Shown here: positions 30,417-41,586 of the stretch, in pieces
How positions within the stretch are numbered: position 1 is the first letter of the stretch
Layout: each line of letters opens with the position of its first letter
Position numbers and translations under genes: made by a program
The notes under the pieces: generated by a model
Databases searched by the model: none
What the model was told of the DNA's origin: nothing
What the model saw: the letters and a program-made list of their open reading frames with translations, nothing else
Source: Dactylorhiza incarnata
Lineage: Eukaryota > Streptophyta > Magnoliopsida > Asparagales > Orchidaceae
Length of the DNA: 64,000 bases
Reading direction: 5' to 3'
Assembly: GCA_033032865.1 (NCBI GenBank)
Contig: JAWHQI010000148.1
Span: forward strand, 3,367,501-3,431,500

Positions 30417-32054
30417 TGTTGGGTATTATGCCCTCAATGTTTCTAGATTTGAAGAAAGAACACAAGTACAGATAAGCTAAGTTGTTTTTGATGTTATGTT
30501 TAAGTTCATGTTGTGACAGATGCATCAAAGCTACATCATTTGTATAAAGACTATAAAAGTAATGAAAATTCACTAAGTAAAACATCGTCTCAAGACTCAG
30601 CAGATAAATCATTGAGAAATGAATCATATCGTCAAGACAGTCTCGACAACATCATCATAAAGAAAGCTTATCGTTGATAAAGCTAAGTCCTGATGTCTCG
30701 ACGATATCGTCTTGAAGACGATGTATAGTCTTGAAGATTAAAGACATATCGTCGTGATAACTCATTAAGTCATGAAGAAAGGATCATGTAGACTACATCA
30801 GCTTGAAGACCTTATATCTTTTAGAAGATCAAGACGATATCGTCTTGAAGAAAGCTTATCAACTTGAAGAATAATTCTAAGTCACATATAAAGAAACATC
30901 TCGACGATATCATCTAGAAGAAGCAATATCGTTGAGATATCAAGTAAAGTCTTGAATAAAGAAGTATGTCGATGATATCGTCGTGAAGATTACTTATCGT
31001 CGACACGATCAAAATGATATCGGCTTGAAGGAATTTTATCGTCTTGACAGATGCAGAGCTGCATTTATTGCGCCGATTTTCACGGAAATTGAAATGCAGG
31101 GAATGTGCACGTCGATCGCCTTGGGCATTAATCAAGGAGTAATAAATGATATATTCTCTACATAATATAGATGTTGCACAGTATTTAATGAAGAATATTA
31201 TTTCTTATATATTCTGCAAGTTCCAAGAACGGCAAGTTATTTATGATTAAATATCATGCCAATTCTGTCAACCTTTTCAAACTAGCAAATTGATAATGGA
31301 ATAAACAATAAGGGCATTTATGCAAAATTGCAGAGGAGTATAAAAGAAAGTTTTTCGATTACAGAACCACATATTGCTTAGTATTCTCTCTCACGATTAT
31401 TCTCAAACATACTAACAAAAAAGAAAGAAAAGAATTAAAAAGAAGAAGACTTCATTGTTGTGATGTGAAGGTCAAGAGAAGATTCAAAAGAAAGGTTCAG
31501 AGATTCACAAGATCTTTGGGCTTACAGTTGGAAGAAGAAGAAGAAGAAGTAGTCTGATCAGTCAAATCTTTAATCTTGAAGCCTTCACTTCTACAACAGC
31601 AAACTCATTTGTATTATTCTATAGGGTTCTTTGTGAACCTGGGCTTGTAGGATCTTGTAAACAGATCTAAGTTGGTTGGGTTCTTTATGAGCCTGAGTTC
31701 TGTAGGGTTCTTTGTGAGTATGAGTTTGGTAGTATCTTAATGAAGATCTGTGTTTTGTAAGACTTGTAAAGTCTGAGTTGGTAGGGTTCTTTGTGAGCCT
31801 GAGTTGTAAGATCTGCTTATTGAGAAGAGATCTGAGAAGTTGGAGAAGTTGTCTAGTCTAGCTCATTGCTAGATAGGTGGGAGGGACAGTGGAGTACCTC
31901 TAGATACATTGTCTTGTAGGGAACCACTATAAATCTTGTGTGTTTTTTGTGTTGTTTTGTTGTTGTGATAGATAGATTTTAAAGTAGCAACTAATTGTGA
32001 AAACACCCCCCCCCCCCCCCCCTCTAGGTTTAATATAGACAACCCATATCTTTA
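30417..32054 (+). repeat. 5' LTR of Copia-A (about 1638 bp)
   Basis: It starts TGTTGGGTATTATGCC. U3 (30600-31060) is packed with GACGATATCGTC-type palindromes, including the exact 16-mer AAGACGATATCGTCTT at 30831-30846. TATAAAAG is at 31339-31346. Three or four repeats of 'agggttcttt(g/a)tgagcctg' fill 31620-31800. The end has C19 plus TCTAGG (32006-32030). The last base was set by comparing the flanks of the two LTRs with the target site. It lacks a classical CA end, so the edge may be off by a few bases. Confidence 0.8.
31339..31346 (+). promoter_or_regulatory. TATA box of Copia-A 5' LTR
   Basis: TATAAAAG in 'gaggagtataaaagaaag'. The same site in the 3' LTR is where Athila-A inserted. Confidence 0.75.
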
Positions 32055-32739
32055 GCTCAGTAGTTGAAGGTGGCAGGCCCAGAAGTTGTCCACGCTCTCT
32101 GGGATCTACGTTGTGTAGGTCGGGCCGATCTCTCAGTTTTTGATATGTCCCCACCCAGTGCCTCGTGCTACTCCAGGCTTTCAAGCCGACCTCCCCAAAA
32201 AGCCGGCGGGGTCTTTTCTTTTTGGACTGCAAATACAAAATACATAGTTTATGCTGAATTGATTGCATTGACCAAAGAAAGGTTCGACAAACTTGATTGT
32301 AGTTGAAGCACCACTTTACTTTGCCTTCTCGTCTGCCGGCCGATACTCTATTTTGGTTTTTGAGTTGAGTATTTATGTAGCAGGAGGAGCAGGAACGTAT
32401 CCAGGCTTTCAACTCATCTCGTGCAAATCGTCTGTCTGTTTGAAAGGAGTGAAAGTAGTTGATAGAAGCAGGAGGAGCCTATTCTTGTAGCGGCTACACA
32501 CCTAACAGCGGATTCTCGACTAATGGCAACCTTCACTAGTCCGGTATGAGAACTTGAAGTGAACCAACTTCAACCCTCATCCAATCCAGATACCAATCCA
32601 ATGAGTTCGATGATATTTTGCTTCCTTTATTATGATCCCTTCCGAACTGCTTAGAACAATATCTATAAGTGATAGGTTAAGTTCAAAGTCTTAACTGCTT
32701 AGAACAAGATCTATAAGTTTATTGGGTTATGATAAATCA
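32055..32739 (+). other. Copia-A leader with an odd, possibly foreign segment
   Basis: No standard iMet PBS follows the LTR. 32060-32640 has balanced base composition and phrases such as 'ccccaaaaagccggcggggtc' and 'ctagtccggtatgagaactt' unlike the AT-rich element around it; the style recalls plant mitochondrial spacer DNA. A 25-bp direct repeat, 'ctgcttagaacaa(t/g)atctataagt', occurs at about 32649 and 32697. Confidence 0.35.
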
Positions 32740-33933
32740 ATGGCTGGTGAACATCATAAGGAGATGAGTTCATTGAAGCTGTCTATCTGCACCAAAGAGA
32801 ACTTTCCCATCTGGAATCACAGGATCAGATTGTATATGGAAGCATCAGATCCTAGAGTCTACTTGGCTGTAGAAGAGGGACCATATGTTCCCATGACCAT
32901 TCCTGTGGATCCTATAGTAGCCCATGTTCCTAAGACCTTTTCTTAGTTCACTAAGGATGAAGTAGCCTTGGTCACTATGGACAAGGGAGCAAAGAATATA
33001 ATTGTAAATGCAATAGATGACTCCACATTTCAAAATCTGATTCATTGCAAAATAGCAAAGGAAATGTGGGATTCCTTGGTTGTATACATGGAAGAAACAG
33101 AAGAGGTCATGGATGACAGAAAATCCCTTCTGAATCGGGAATATGAATCCTTCAGGCAAGATAAAAAGGATGACATAGTTGCCTGCTATGAAAAGTTATT
33201 TAGGATTGTCAATGGGCTCAGAACCTATGAAAGAGAGTTCACCAATTATGAGCAAAATGACAAATTCCTGAGATCTCTGAACAAAGAATGGGACATGAAG
33301 TTGTGCGCCATAAGGGAATTTGGCAATCTAGGAGCAATGGAGCATCAACAGCTATATGGCAAGCTCCTATCATATGAGCTGCAGCTGAATACTAGAAAGG
33401 CTGAAGAGGAAAACTCCAAGGCTTACAATAGAGAAAAGGTAATGGCCTTTAAAGCTGAAGCCTCTAGAAAGCACAAGACAGTAAAGCTTGTCTATGTCTC
33501 AGAGGAAGAGATCTCAAGCAACTCCAGCTCAAAACACTTTGATGAAGATCTCTCATTGTTCACCAAGCAGTTTAAGAAACTGTTGAGAAACAGAAGAAGA
33601 GGGAACATAAGATATGAAGCTTTACCCTCTAGTTCCAGGATAGAAGACAAGTCTAGGAGGAAACACAGATCAGACAAGTATGACTCCAAATCTAGCAAAC
33701 ATATTTCTTCTAACATTGTTTGCTACAACTGCAAAAAGCCTGGATATGTCATTGTTGAATGTCCATTCAAAAGACAAGAGAAGAGTGAAGAAAGAAAGCA
33801 CAAAGAGAGCAGGAAGTCAGAGAAAAGCTTTGTGGCAAAGAAAGTGAGAACACTTAGTGACAGTGACACTGAATGCTCCTCATCAGAATCAGATAGCCAT
33901 ATAGCATCTATGGCCTTCTCAGATGAAGAATGA
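32740..33933 (+). pseudogene. Gag of Copia-A, one in-frame stop
   Basis: ATG at 32740 (MAGEHHKEM). 'ENFPIWNHRIRLYMEA' and 'IAKEMWDSLV' mark the UBN2-type Gag domain. One TAG (32944-32946) interrupts an otherwise open frame up to 33931. The first zinc knuckle reads CYNCKKPGYVIVEC, with Tyr where the metal-binding His should be. The tail is serine- and acid-rich (DSDTECSSSESDS). It would form capsid but cannot be made full length without readthrough. Confidence 0.8.
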
Positions 33934-35430
33934 TGTGATGAAATTTATCATAAACCGGTAATTCCTAAAACCTCTCCTACCTTATCTGACACAGACACAG
34001 ATGCCAGCTCCTCTTCAACAGGAAGAGAAGTTGACATGTATTATATAGAGAAACTTGGTGTCTGCTTGATGCTCTTGAGAAAGCAAAAGCTCTCTGTAAA
34101 GCACAAACATCAGATATCATCTCCTTGAATGACAAGAGAGATGAACTACTTGAGGAAGTAACAGAGCTAGCTCAAGATAAGACCAAATATCAATCTCTCC
34201 ACTGAGAATTAGCACTCTGAATGAAGTTATTAAGCATAAGAACATTAGAATCAAAGAGTTAGAGGATAAACTCTTAGAGAAAAGGAGAATTGTGGCTAGT
34301 TATTCCAAGCCACAAACTGTTCTTCCTTTGATAGATAGCTTTTCACAAACAAATAAGAAAGGTTTCGGCTACTCTCAAAGTGAAAACAGTGGGAAATATG
34401 CTCGAGGAAAGATAGTCTTTAGAAAGGTGATCATACCCACAAATTGATATGATCATAGTAACATATATGGATGCAAAGAGTGCAATGAGATAGAAAGTGG
34501 TCTTAAGCTTCCTTCCACTTGGCTGAGCAAAAGACAAACTTTCCTTGGGAAGAGTGCACTATCTGCACCCCAAAAGAATCCTCCTATGAAGGCTTTCAGA
34601 AACACTCATGTTGGGGAAAGTTCCCCAGTTTCCAAATAGGGAGGGTTAGCTGTTAAGCAACAGATTAATCCAATCAGACCAAGCTCCACAAGATAATCTA
34701 GATACAATAGATTTGAGTGTTGGTGTTGTGGTAAAGTATGGCATTTCGCCTTAGACTATTGGTTTAATCCAACTGTCCAGAATTCTCCCCACATGAGAAT
34801 TAGTAAGAAAGCAGCTAATATTCCATTTAGTTCTCTTTCTAACAAGCACCTAGGACCCAAGAAAGCATGGGTTCCTAAGGAAGTGTAGTTATTTTGCTGG
34901 CATGTCCAAAATCCACCAAGACTCCTGTGTGGTATTTGGACAGTGGGTGTTTAGGAACATGAATGAAACTAGAAGCCTCTTGAAGTAGTTTACACCTATA
35001 GAAGATGGACCCAAGGTCAAATTTGGAGGATCAGATATAGGTGTAGTCAAAGGCTAGGGTAAGATTACTAATGGTAGTATCACTATCACAATGGTAGCTT
35101 ATGTTGAAGGATTACAACATAACCTCATTATCATAAGTCAACTATGTGACTTGGGATATACTGTTGCTTTCCACAAGGATGAGTGCCTGATCAAGGATTC
35201 TCAGAATTCTAAATCTATTTTAACAGTCACTAGGAGTGGCAATATTTATTGCTTAAATTTCATTTGCATTAGAAAGAATAAACCTGCATGTCTTGCAGCA
35301 AATGATGGAATGTCTGCTTGTGTAAAGTGGCACAAGAGACTAGCCTACATTAATTACAAGTCTCTTAAGAAATTAATGACAGAAAATTTGGTAAGGGATG
35401 CTCCTAAATTGAATTGGGGATGTTAGGTTC
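33934..35430 (+). pseudogene. End of gag, protease and pre-integrase remnant (Copia-A)
   Basis: Many stops. A second knuckle 'CWCCGKVWHFALDY' at about 34717-34758 has lost its final Cys. The protease active site 'WYLDSGC' is at about 34930-34950 and the frame breaks straight after. 35091-35426 is open and reads 'AYVEGLQHNLIIISQLCDLGY' and 'VKWHKRLAYINYKSLKKLM', the region linking protease to integrase. No integrase, RT or RNase H follows. Confidence 0.75.
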
Positions 35431-35979
35431 TTAAATTGGGCATGTTGAATTCCTTATATACCTTGTCAAAAGATGTGAAATATTTGATAATGGGCTGGAT
35501 CTCACACAAGTTCCACCCTAAAGTAGTCTGACAATTTTAGTTTTGAAGACAGGAAAACCAGAAATCTTGAATAAGGCATAACTAAAAGTCATTTAGAGGA
35601 AAATAGCATACACAAAGAATATCGTCTTGATGGTCAAGATGACATTAATGGAGTCTCGATGACAAAATGAAATGATTTCGACAACAAAGTGAAATGGATT
35701 CGATGACATGGATAAAGAGATCTCGTTGACACTCTCGACGACAAAACTCAATCAGGCTGACAAAATGACATCACATGACACGTCAGAGTCATTATTGCGC
35801 CGCTATTCCGGGATTCTCAAAACGATACGGGAGGATTAAAAAAGGTACACACCTATTTGCCTTCCCAAATCATAATTGTATATATTATACATTATGTAAG
35901 CATAGAAATTACGCGCACACACAAAACCCTTGAATTCCTCTTTCATCTTCTTCCTACCGTTGATTCTCTGCTAAAGCAA
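35431..35979 (+). promoter_or_regulatory. LTR-like / promoter-like spacer before the extra ORF
   Basis: This stretch repeats features of the Copia-A U3: 'atatcgtcttgatggtcaagatgac', several 'tcgatgac/tcgacgac' words, and 'attattgcgccg' as at 31066 in the LTR. A TATA-like 'tgtatatattatac' at about 35877-35890 is followed about 90 bp later by the ATG at 35980. It may be a diverged LTR piece or a second promoter serving the 3' ORF. Confidence 0.35.
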
Positions 35980-38330
35980 TGGAGCCGAAAAATACTGAAG
36001 AGAAAATCCCATCTGGTGGAGAACTTCTGAAGGATGGTTTGAAAATACTGAATCAGATTTGGACATGGTAATAACCCTTCTATATGCTTCTGAATTAGAG
36101 TACATCTTAATTGTGCCCGCCCATCTCTACAACTATGTCGTCCTTGAGTTTTATGAAAACGCCGACTTAAGTAAAACTGAAAGAGCTATTCATACCATTG
36201 TGGCTGGACAACATCTTAAAGTAACGACAGTAAGTTTATCTAAAGCACTACAACTCACTGACTTTAATCAGGATGAAGAAGAAAATGTCTCTGAGGCTGA
36301 TATCTTTGAAGGACTGAGATGGAATGGTTTTGCAAACAAACCTTATGGAAGCTTACACAGAATGCTTATGGATAGGCAAGGAAAATTACTCACATACATA
36401 ATTGGGAAAGTGTTGTTGTGTAAAACAGGCTCACATGATAGAGTATCCAAAGGGATGTTTGAAGTTATGGTCAGAATGATCCTGAACAAGAGGACTGACT
36501 GAGGGAATATTGTGTTTAAAAAGATTAAAGAACACATAAGATCTCCAAACCTTGGCAGAATCTTATCTATGTATCTCAAAAGTTGCATCCCTCATCTCCT
36601 CAAAGTTTCAGAATCTACCCTTCTACACTAGCTCAAAAAGATAGATGTAAAGATAATAAGCAGATGGGAGAAGAAGTTCACCAAGAAGGAAGTAGGTGAG
36701 TATTCACTTCACAGTGTTAAAGTTTCACAAACCCCTGCCCAGTCCTTGTAGCTGCTGAGGAACCCCTGACTCTTATTGAGGGGGAGCATCTAAGAGAAGA
36801 TATAACTGTGTTGGACAGTACTCCAGCACCTTAAGAGGGAGTGAATCCAGAACAAAAAGTTGTTGTGAATGTGGAATTTGAAAATTCTTACATGCATATA
36901 AATTCAAAAGAAGAAGAATATGAGCATCCCACTGAAATCCCTGCACCAATGGAGGGAGAGTCTACTGCTTAATTCACAGTGTTGCCTTCACCTCAAAGGA
37001 TAGAAGATGAGCAACATCTTCCAACCAGAACAGTTCCCAAAGTCTCATCAACTGCATTTATGTCCCAAATGGAAGGTCTACTCAATAGACAAAGAGAACA
37101 GTTTGAAGCATATGTCAATAATGTTGTTACAAGTTGTAAGAATGAACTATCAGCCAGGATAGATGTATTGTGAGAAGACATCCAACCTCTTAATCATCAA
37201 AACACAAATGTGTTTCCCACTGTTGCCAATGTTGTTGCTAATACAAGAACAAAAATAGCCAATATCAATCAAGCTACTTATCTAATTGGACATTTACTGA
37301 ACATTGTGTTTGATAGACTGTCTACTCTAAGAAACAATCAATAGGCCATCATCCAAAACCAAGATATGGCCTTTAATGATTTTGAAGATGCAATCAATAT
37401 TGTACTTCAAAGAATATCATCGTCTGCTTAGGTATCTCAAGAGTTAGTGGACAATGTTGGTGAAACCTTACTTCATTAATTTCAAGTCACCCAAGATCAA
37501 CTTTCAAATTCTTTCAATCAATCTGTCAGAACATCTCAAGGCATTCTTATGGATGTTATTGGCAATCTGAATAATCTTCTAGCCAGACAACTTCAGGCCT
37601 CCTAGGTAGTTCCGTCTAAAGACATATTTTTAGAAGCCAGAAAATGGGAGATAATGTCAAGACATCATATCATGTGGCTAGCCAATGAAGTTAGATTCTC
37701 TATGGATCTTGAGCCTATTGACTATGGGATTGCCTATCAACATCCCATTCCAGAAGGCAGCCTCCCTGAAGAACCCTCCCATAGTAGAATGCTAGAAGTC
37801 CATCCAGAGCCATATCAAGAGCCTAAAATCTATCAAGGATACTTTGTGGATGATCCTATCAGTGGGAGTAGGCAAGCTAGGAAAAGCAAAAGACAACATA
37901 TTGACTATGAAGAGCAAGAAGCAAAAAAAGAAGAGAATGGAGGAAGTAAAGAAAAATCCAAACTTTGAAGAATGGGGCCCTTGCTCAAGGGATATCATCT
38001 TAAATACTTGGACTTTATATCAGCAGGGAAAGCATGACAGGGGTACATTCTACAGTTCAGAAGAATGGCACAAATATGAGATGAGTGAAGCTGGCAGAAG
38101 GGATTATTGGAACAAAGTCAAGATGGGAGATACTTTAGTGCCTGCCCATTCTCCTCTTAGATATCACCCTAAGCCTTATAACTATTTTGAAAGGCAAAAG
38201 CAGAAGCTGGCTGAAGCCGAGCAATCCAAGAAAGCTGGACCATCTGGGAAAGGAAAAGTTGTTAAGAAGGATTCTAGAAATCACTTGAACATTTCTATGT
38301 TCTACATTTTGTATCTAATATATTGTTAAT
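35980..38330 (+). pseudogene. Decayed extra 3' ORF of Copia-A (envelope-like position)
   Basis: ATG at 35980 (MEPKNTEEK), a frame change near 36055, then 148 open codons from 36059 with 'LEFYENADLSKTERAIHTIVAGQHLKV', which resembles (from memory) a domain of plant retrotransposon-associated proteins of unknown role. Further right, mostly in frame but with about eight stops: a glutamine-rich, probably coiled-coil part ('MEGLLNRQREQFEAYVNN', 37065-37170) and a charged tail in two frames (37654-38329) with 'KQKLAEAEQSKKAGPS'. Sirevirus-type elements can carry an envelope-like ORF here. No signal peptide or clear membrane segment is visible. Function unknown. Confidence 0.5.
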
Positions 38331-38336
38331 GCATGT

Positions 38337-38770
38337 TGTAACGACCCAGTGCAACTCCACACTAGAAGGCCACACTGGCACCAACATAACTAGTGGGCCT
38401 CCCTTTTGGACCGTTAACAAGGCTGCAGTCTGGTCAAATCCCAACCCATCACTGTGCCTGTTTCTCAGCACAGTTGGTTATTGATGGTGGGTCTCAATCC
38501 CCCGCCACCCTTGACAAGGTTAACCTTCAACAGTTCTTGCCACCAACTGAGCTGCTTAGTTGGTGATAAGAATTGTTGAAGGTTAACCTTATCAAGGGTG
38601 GTGGGGGATCGAGACCCGCCATCAACAACCAACTATGCTGAGAAACATGCACAGAGATGGGTTGGGGTTTGACCGGACTGCAGTCCTTGTCAATGGTCCA
38701 GAAGGGCGGCCCACTAGTTGTGTTGGTGCCAGTGTGGCCTTCTAGTGTGGATTTGCGCTGGGCCATTACA
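38337..38770. mobile_element. Foldback element: 212-bp arms, 9-base loop
   Basis: The left arm (38337-38548) and right arm (38558-38770) are inverted copies with about 23 differences by eye, mostly transitions, and meet at a loop of 9 bases (38549-38557). The ends are TGTAACGACCCAG and CTGGGCCATTACA. Flanks CATGT and CACGG are only weakly alike, so a target duplication is uncertain. No coding capacity. It may be a MITE or an inverted solo-LTR tip, since TGTAAC(G/A)CCC recalls chromovirus LTR starts. It interrupts the Copia-A 3' region. Confidence 0.88.
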
Positions 38771-38880
38771 CACGGGACTATATTTATTAAATATATGCAA
38801 TGATTAAATGCTTGATTAATTGTTATTGATTGTATTTGTTAGTCATGCCTATATGTACTTATAAGTTCTGGCTTCTTCAA

Positions 38881-38892
38881 ATAGGGGGAGAT
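38881..38892 (+). other. Polypurine tract of Copia-A
   Basis: 'atagggggagat' directly before the 3' LTR start TGTTGGGTATT. Confidence 0.85.
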
Positions 38893-39849
38893 TGTTGGGT
38901 ATTATGCCCTCAATGTTTCTAGATTAGAAGAAGGAACACAAGTACAAATAAGCTAAGTTGTTTTTGATGTCATGTTTAAGTTCATGTTGTGACTGATACA
39001 TCAAAGCTACATCATTAGTATCATGACTATAAAAGTAATGAAAATTCATAAAGTAAAATATTGTATCTAGACTCAGCAGATAAATCGTTGAGAAAGGTAT
39101 CATATCGTCGAGACAATCTCGACGACATCGTCTTGAAGAAAGCTTATCGTTGATAAAGCTAAGTTCTAATTGAGATATCACCGTAAAAAGGATCACGTTT
39201 GAGTCTCGACGATATCGTCTTGAATAAGACGTATAGTCTTGAAGATTAAAGACATATCGTCGTGATAACTCATTAAGTCATGAAGAAATGACCATGTAGA
39301 CTACATCAGCTTGAAGACCTTATATCGTCTAGAAGATCAAGACGATATCATCTTGAAGAAAGATTATCAACTTGAAGAATAAATCTAAGTCACAAATAAA
39401 GAAACATCTCGACGATATCATCTAGAATAAGCAATATTGTTGAGATATCAAGTAAAGTCTTGAAGAAAGAAGTATGTCGACGATATCTTCATGAAGATTA
39501 TATATCGTCGTCATGATCAAAATGATATCAGCTTGAAGGAATTTTATCATCTTTACAGATGCAGAGCTGTATTTATTGCGCTGATTTTCTCGGAAATTGA
39601 AATGCAGGGAATTTGCACGCCGCTCGTCTCGGGCATTAATCAAGGAGTAATAAATGATATATTCATTACAGAATATAGTCGTTGCACAGTATTTAATGAA
39701 GAATATTATTACATCTATATTCTGCAAGTTCTAAGAACGGCAAGTCATTTATGATAAAATATCATGCCAATTATGTCAACCTTTTCAAACTGGCATATTG
39801 ATTATGGAATAATCAATAAGGGCATTTATGCAAAATTGCAGAGGAGTAT
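38893..39849 (+). repeat. Copia-A 3' LTR, left part
   Basis: It matches 30417 to about 31341 of the 5' LTR, including the palindrome array (for example GACGATATCGTC at 39208-39219). It stops inside the TATA box at 'gaggagtat', where Athila-A begins. Confidence 0.9.
39845..39849 (+). other. Target-site duplication of Athila-A (AGTAT)
   Basis: AGTAT at 39845-39849 and again at 50621-50625. The undisturbed site in the Copia-A 5' LTR is AGTATAAAAG at 31337-31346. Confidence 0.92.
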
Positions 39850-41586
39850 TGATATAGAAATTTAGTGTTTTAGTTAAGCGAAGGGTTAAAGATGTTTTCC
39901 AAAACTATATCCGATAAAGGCAAGTGTACCTTATCGTCTATAACATATGATATTTTGAAATACCAAGGTCGTATTCCTCGAGGCGCGTTGATTACTTCTA
40001 CTTTGAGGATGCCACTATTATCTTATCTATTAATTTTTGAGGTTTTGTTATACTTAGCTAAAAGAGACAATTGCAAGCTAAAAGAAAGGGTTAAACGATG
40101 GTAAAAAGCTTAGTGCTCAATCAAAAATCACCTTGGAGTGAGAATAATCAAATGAAAGAAAAATAAATCTAATTCCATTTAATTAAACTAATTGACCGTG
40201 GAGGTTCCCGGAGCTTGAACATGCCTCTCTCGAGGTTAATGCCCAACTAAGTTTAGGAAAAATCAACCGAACTCTCGTCCTATAATTGATTACCTAAAAC
40301 TTGCTTTACATTGTGAACCCCACTATTGGATTTGACTCCAATACGGGAGATTTACGTCATCCTCTCTCAAGGGGTGCGTGCAACTCTCTTTACCCTTGAA
40401 TGATTGATTCATACTTTGAGCCTCTTGGTTAGCTAAGTATGAAAACTTAAGAGAAAACCATACATCAAAAATATGGTCTCACTAATTAAAAATCAAGGGT
40501 AATTCAAGTGTTTACAAAAATGGAAAAAGAGAGCATAGAAAATCATAACTTCATTATCTCATCCTTAGATCTTTTTGATCGAGCACTAATGAGAATTAGT
40601 TAATCATGGTGGAGAGGAAAGTGAGGAAAAATAAAGTTGCATGAAGAAAATTAACTAAAATAGAAGGAGAAAATGAAAGAGAGCAAACTAAATTTTATTG
40701 ATAACAAAATGGATTACAATCTTAAAGGAAAATTACAACACTAGCAAGAAAAGATTACAAGATCACTAAACTATTGTATTAAAAGAAAACTAGCACATTG
40801 CATGAAAGGAAAAGAAAGAGAGAACATGTAAGGGAAAAACATGAAAGAAACATGAAATAGCTCACTACCAGCTCTAGCAGCGCCTCCCCCTCTCCAAATT
40901 TTTGAACCTTGGACTCAAGGAGAACCTCTGAATTTATAGAAAAAAATTTCATATTACATGCCCTCGGTCACAGGCATGACTGGGGGGCGTGTAAGCACTG
41001 TTCATCTCAGCTCTGATAAGGCGTGGGCGATTGCGTGACGACACGGTGAAAAAGTGCATGTTACGGTCGTGATATGTGGGTCACGGGCGTGACCTTGGAT
41101 GGCTTCATTTAATGCGGCGTGGGCTTGATTGCGGCGCGGCGGTGTGCAGGTATCACGCGGGAAAGTCACGGTCGTGACATCTGGGTCACGGGCGTGACTT
41201 ATGTTGACTTCTCAACGGCACCTCCACGTCTCAACGGCAGCTTGCTGGGAAGATTTTAAGTTTACACGCCCTCGGTCACGGGCATGACTTTGGGTCACGG
41301 GCGTGACCGAGGGCATGACTTGTTGTGGACAAGCTCAATCAGCGCGGCATCGATTCTGGACTGATCTTCAGGTTTCACGCCCTTGGTCACGAGCATGATT
41401 GGGGAGCGTGTACTTGAAAATTTCTCAAATTTATCCCAAAATTCTGCAAAAATTGAAATTAAGCTAAGTTAGAATCAAAATTACAAAAGAACTACTTATA
41501 ACCTAAAATTGACATGAAAAAGAAAAAAATCATATTAAATAATTACAAAAATTTTGATTAAAAAGTTATATAAATACTACTTATCA
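39850..41586 (-). repeat. 3' LTR of Athila-A (1737 bp)
   Basis: The plus strand reads TGATATAGAAATTTAG to '...actacttatca'. The minus-strand TATA is at 40938-40933. U3 (40975-41410) contains at least six GTCACG-NN-CGTGAC dyads (for example 'gtcacgggcgtgac' and 'gtcacggtcgtgac'). Confidence 0.93.

Noticed and set aside
32045..32075. tRNA-like phrase 'tttagctcagtag'
   Set aside because: Only the D-arm phrase is present. No anticodon or T-arm with matching acceptor stem could be drawn.
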